This document shows, one piece after another, positions 19,564-22,500 of a DNA stretch of 22,500 bases. The first letter of the stretch is position 1; the number at the start of each line of letters is the position of its first letter. The notes under the pieces were generated by a model. It was not told where the DNA came from, did not search any database, and saw nothing but the letters and a program-made list of their open reading frames with translations. The stretch is from Mesostigma viride (taxonomy: Eukaryota > Streptophyta > Mesostigmatophyceae > Mesostigmatales > Mesostigmataceae), in contig RPFO01000312.1 of NCBI GenBank assembly GCA_009746045.1, positions 3,750,214 through 3,772,713 of the forward strand, in the 5' to 3' direction. Both the position numbers and the translations under genes were made by a program.

Positions 19564-19664
19564 CGAATACAGGGTGTATCCGTGGCCAAACTTGCGGGGG
19601 TTCCTGAGCGTAGTTGAAGACGTTTCCTCTTGAGGATGCTCGCTCTTGCTATGGTAACCGAATA
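19475..19664. repeat. 95-bp tandem duplication
   Basis: CAGGGTGTATCCGTGGCCAA starts at 19475 and at 19570. The copies are nearly identical until CCGAATA, with a few changes near the end (GTTGCTATGATCA versus CTTGCTATGGTAA). It overlaps the upstream end of the second RTE-like copy. Confidence 0.9.
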
Positions 19665-20443
19665 TATGCTAAGAAGAGACCTGAAACAGTGCTTTCTACG
19701 TCGACGCGTCCGACTAAGCTTTCGTTTTCAACTGCCCTAAGACTGGGACGCTGCCCGGCCGACGTGTTAGAATAAATTCTCGAGTGCTTCTCGAGAGCGG
19801 CACCTCTATCTAGCTCACATCACGCTACAACCGCTGCTACATATATGTTAAATGCAACCTAGGTACGTAGTATGTACCGGGTGCGTTCTTCTTCAAATGC
19901 TCGTGCTTTCTACACGCCTCGATCGGTCGATGCTAAGAGTTGAGACCATAATTCGGTGCGCAAATGCGTGTATGGTACTCTTGGGCGCTGGGTATCGGAA
20001 AACTTCGGAAAATCATTATTAAAACTGTCTGCTGCCTTGCTGCTTTGCTTTAGAAATGCTTTAGCAAAGCAGACAGATTTAGAAGATGCTTAGAAATGCC
20101 ACGTGTCGAATGCGTGGTTATTGACAGGGCCGCTCAGAAACGTGTCAAACGGATGGAATCTGGCAACCGCATAATAATGCCAGCATTCCTCCAACTATTT
20201 AAAGCGAGCTTTCTTCGCTAGGGTATTGGATATGGGCTATGGCGTGGAACTAGAGTATTGAGTTGTTTTATGACGAGCCAGAACCTGGTGCTGCAGCTTG
20301 CGTTATAATTTCCACATTTCCCTTTTACTAGTGACCATCTTGGAAGATGATAAGAGCCTGAAAAGAATTCAAGCACTTGCAATTAGCGATTTCAGCCTAT
20401 GGCAGCCTAAGGAAATTGAACGGAAACAAGGACTTTGGCTAGA
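19665..20443. other. Upstream region of the EML-like gene
   Basis: No coding signal. It contains a small hairpin at about 20027-20077 (CTGCTTTGCT ... AGCAAAGCAG). The region should include the promoter and 5' UTR of the gene starting at 20444. Confidence 0.5.
20196..20204 (+). promoter_or_regulatory. Possible TATA-like box
   Basis: TATTTAAAG lies 240 bp before the EML-like start codon. The position is plausible if the 5' UTR is about 200 nt, but there is no independent support. Confidence 0.2.
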
Positions 20444-21652
20444 ATGGGCGCAGGAGCCAGCAGCGAGGCGTTTGCGGAGGGGGACATCCTCGAGAAGATT
20501 GACGTAGAAGGTAATTGCTGTTTACAACCTGTGCGTGCGTGGACTTCCCGTAAGTGTGTTTGGCCGTGGTCGTCAGCGCAGCGTCGTTGAATGCCTAGAA
20601 ACGCCATCATAATCGAATCATGGCCGCGCGTCAATTTTTCATTTCTTCACGCAGGGGCGGACTCCGACCTTGAAGCAGAGAAGTCCGAGCAACACGAACG
20701 GCGAGATGTCCCAGAGGACGGCCCAGTGGAAAGGGCTGTCGAAGGTGGTTTTTGCTACAGACAGCCCTGTAGAGGGTCCATCTTCGGACCGACGGGATGG
20801 GAGACGAGGCCGGATGCTCACATGAAGCCCAGGAACCGATTGGAACTACATTATGTGTATCCTCCCCCCACGCATTTGCTATGAATTCGCCCAGCCAATC
20901 TGGTGTGTGACATGAAGAGTTCCCCGTAAATTCCCATCACTTGCTCTCGTTGACGTCCTATAAGCCTCTTGTTTGACAATGGATATATCCTTGACTCAAA
21001 TCATTCTAATATGGTCTCCGGTTTGTTGTACCTTATCGCATAATTGGCACTGCCTGTGTATCTTGGTATGGCCATGACATGTACATCAACACCATGTATG
21101 GCTCTTGTGCCGTGCACGGCACCATCTCCCTTGGCATACCTTCTTGGTTACGGCGGAGACAATCCCCCTCACGCTGCCTGCCCCACGAACGCTTGCTTGG
21201 ACTGTTCGGCGCTTCCCTCCTGTTGCTACTCCCTGTTGGCACCCCCTCCCTCCTCCTCCCCTGGGCACACCACACTTCGCTTCTTCCCACTTGCTTTTGG
21301 CCTTGTTTGAAATTTTAATTATGGGGATACTACTACTACACTTGCCGCCACCACCACCAACACCCCGCCACCACCACCACCACCACCACCCTAGACACCT
21401 TACTACTACTAATAACAAAAAAAGTCGTGATGACCATCGTAATCATAATGATCATGGTAATAACAATGACATGGTTGCTTCTTCCCCTGTTAGGCGCACC
21501 AGCCACGGGTACCGTGCCCACGACGCGCGTCACAACATCGGGTACACCAAGGAGAAGAGCGTGGTCTACCACGCGGCCGCAGTGGGCATCGTGCTCGACC
21601 CGCGCACGCGCACGCAGAAGTTCTTCTTCGGCCACACCGACGACATCCTGTG
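20444..21652 (+). CDS. EMAP/EML-family microtubule-associated protein (5' part)
   Basis: Three exons: 20444-20510 (MGAGASSEAFAEGDILEKID...), 20655-20856 (acidic, charged linker ending PRNRLELHYV) and 21503-21652. Phases agree at both joins (G|GG and GT|C). Exon 3 opens HGYRAHDARHNIGYTKEKSV and ends FFFGHTDDIL, with donor TG|GTAGGT leaving a Cys codon open. LELxxVHGYRxHDxRxN followed by GHTDDIL-C is the HELP motif and start of the first WD repeat in EML proteins, which bind microtubules through a tandem beta-propeller. About 138 residues are visible; the WD repeats lie past the right edge. The second donor (GTATCC) is not strong, and exon 1 rests on phase and reading frame rather than homology. 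MGAGAS fits an N-myristoylation signal. Confidence 0.85.
21342..21392. repeat. CCA/CCACCA microsatellite
   Basis: GCCGCCACCACCACCAACAC followed by CACCACCACCACC in intron 2 of the EML-like gene (20857-21502). The rest of that intron is pyrimidine-rich without a recognised feature. Confidence 0.85.
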
Positions 21653-21721
21653 GTAGGTTATGTGAACAACGGCCGAACAGATCGAGTAATCTGACCCAAG
21701 AAAGAAATCAATTTGGAGAGA

Positions 21722-21724
<3 letters not shown>

Positions 21725-21759
<35 letters not shown>
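21725..21759. repeat. (GT)n microsatellite
   Basis: About 17 uninterrupted GT units, 70 bp into the third intron of the EML-like gene. Confidence 0.95.
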
Positions 21760-21762
<3 letters not shown>

Positions 21763-22500
21763 GGCAGTGTGATGATCAGTGAATGTTCGTGCGCACCGAT
21801 GGCATCCTGCGGTGCGTTGGAGCGATGAGCACGTGCACGCGGCAGAATGATGTGCTCTTGTGCATGTGCGCGCCGACAGCATCTTGTTGTCGGTGTGACA
21901 TCCGGTGCTGCGAGCCAACAAGGGAGACAACTGGGCGTGCACAGGGCGAGGGAGAGTGATGAGCGTGAGTGCGTATGTGTACGAGTGTGCACCTATTACA
22001 TGCTGAGGTAAGGCCGTGTGCGAGGCAAGAGCGGTAACCCTGTCTGACGGGTGAAGGCAGTAGGACCGTACAGGCAAAGTGGTAAGAGATGGCGCAGATC
22101 AAAGCGACTATAGGCAAGGCAGAGTGGTAGAATCGTGCCCAGAGCAAAGTGGTAAGACAGGATTCAGGGCAAGGTCCACGGCAACCGTTTTGTAGATGGT
22201 ATGTGCCGCTGATGCGGCTGTGTGCATGGAAGCGCGGCCCTCCCTCCTGGTGTTCACTTGCTGCCGCCCCAAGAATAGAGCAGATGATTACATGAGGTGG
22301 ATGTGTGCTGTGGTTGTTCTACGTACCCACGATGCCGCGGAATAACCCATCCTCCACACCGGGTGCCACCTTGCCTTTTCGCACAGCTGTGCGCGACCTC
22401 CCCGCAACATTGCCCTCCCCTTCCCCCCTCCCCCCACCACCCCAACTACCCCATGTTTCTCCATTTTATCCACCATTTACCTTCCAGTTTACCGTGGCAA
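21760..22500 (+). other. Intron 3 of the EML-like gene (continues past edge)
   Basis: No exon continuing the WD repeat after GHTDDIL-C was recognised. The sequence has loose repeats of GTGCGTG, GAGAGTGATGAGCG and GGCAAAGTGGTAAGA type and a C-rich tail near 22405-22445. Confidence 0.55.

Noticed and set aside
20591-20884. 97-codon ORF as a separate gene
   Set aside because: Most of it is exon 2 of the EML-like gene; the last residues after LELHYV are intron.
21336-21656. Minus-strand and alternative-frame ORFs around 21.4 kb
   Set aside because: They come from the CCA repeat and the antisense of EML exon 3.
1-22500. tRNA, rRNA or other structured RNA genes
   Set aside because: None were recognised by eye on either strand; a covariance-model scan was not possible here.

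Overview
The window looks like nuclear DNA of a ciliated (flagellate) eukaryote, most probably a green alga. Three genes can be assembled from exons whose splice phases fit exactly. Two of them belong to ciliary or microtubule families, and the third is a CDF zinc transporter of the plant MTP1 type. The introns are long and full of micro- and minisatellites, and the space between genes is filled with nested transposons. Nothing bacterial was seen. The algal assignment is an inference from gene content, intron style and TE types; no rRNA or organelle marker is present to confirm it.

Layout. 1-3677 (minus strand): 5' half of a CDF/MTP1 zinc transporter in four exons (3677-3290, 2862-2728, 1719-1657, 618-462). 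The gene runs off the low-coordinate end. Its introns hold an 80-bp tandem repeat, a polypurine tract, a 75-bp duplication, a large hexanucleotide microsatellite and a 14/28-bp minisatellite. 3900-10694: a 5'-truncated, frameshifted L1-type retrotransposon between 16-bp target-site duplications. A pair of 1.7-kb TTAA-bounded DNA elements (5767-7477 and 7518-9213) sits in its coding region as a mirror image, 40 bp apart. 10835-12001: a TA-flanked element with 33-bp perfect terminal inverted repeats and two six-copy arrays of a 40-bp unit. 12429-15316 (plus): a complete three-exon Tctex1-domain dynein light chain gene (Tctex2b/TCTEX1D2/DYNLT2B type, 127 aa). 15317-19664: TE-dense stretch with a foldback element carrying a piece of L1 coding sequence, a 5'-truncated RTE-like retrotransposon inserted in it with a 10-bp target duplication, and a second RTE-like 3' end on the minus strand. 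20444-21652 (plus): first three exons of an EMAP/EML protein up to the HELP motif; the rest lies beyond the window.

How it fits together. The zinc transporter and the dynein light chain genes are divergent. Removing the L1, its passengers and the TA element leaves only about 0.8 kb between their start codons, so the region looks like a compact promoter interval expanded by successive insertions. The dynein light chain and the EML protein both act on ciliary or microtubule structures, but nothing in the sequence shows that they are co-regulated.

The least ordinary structures are the mirrored TTAA elements, the TA element with its twin six-copy arrays, and the 20-nt L1-derived motif that recurs six times in 9 kb on both strands. 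All identities were judged by eye; no alignment or database search was run.
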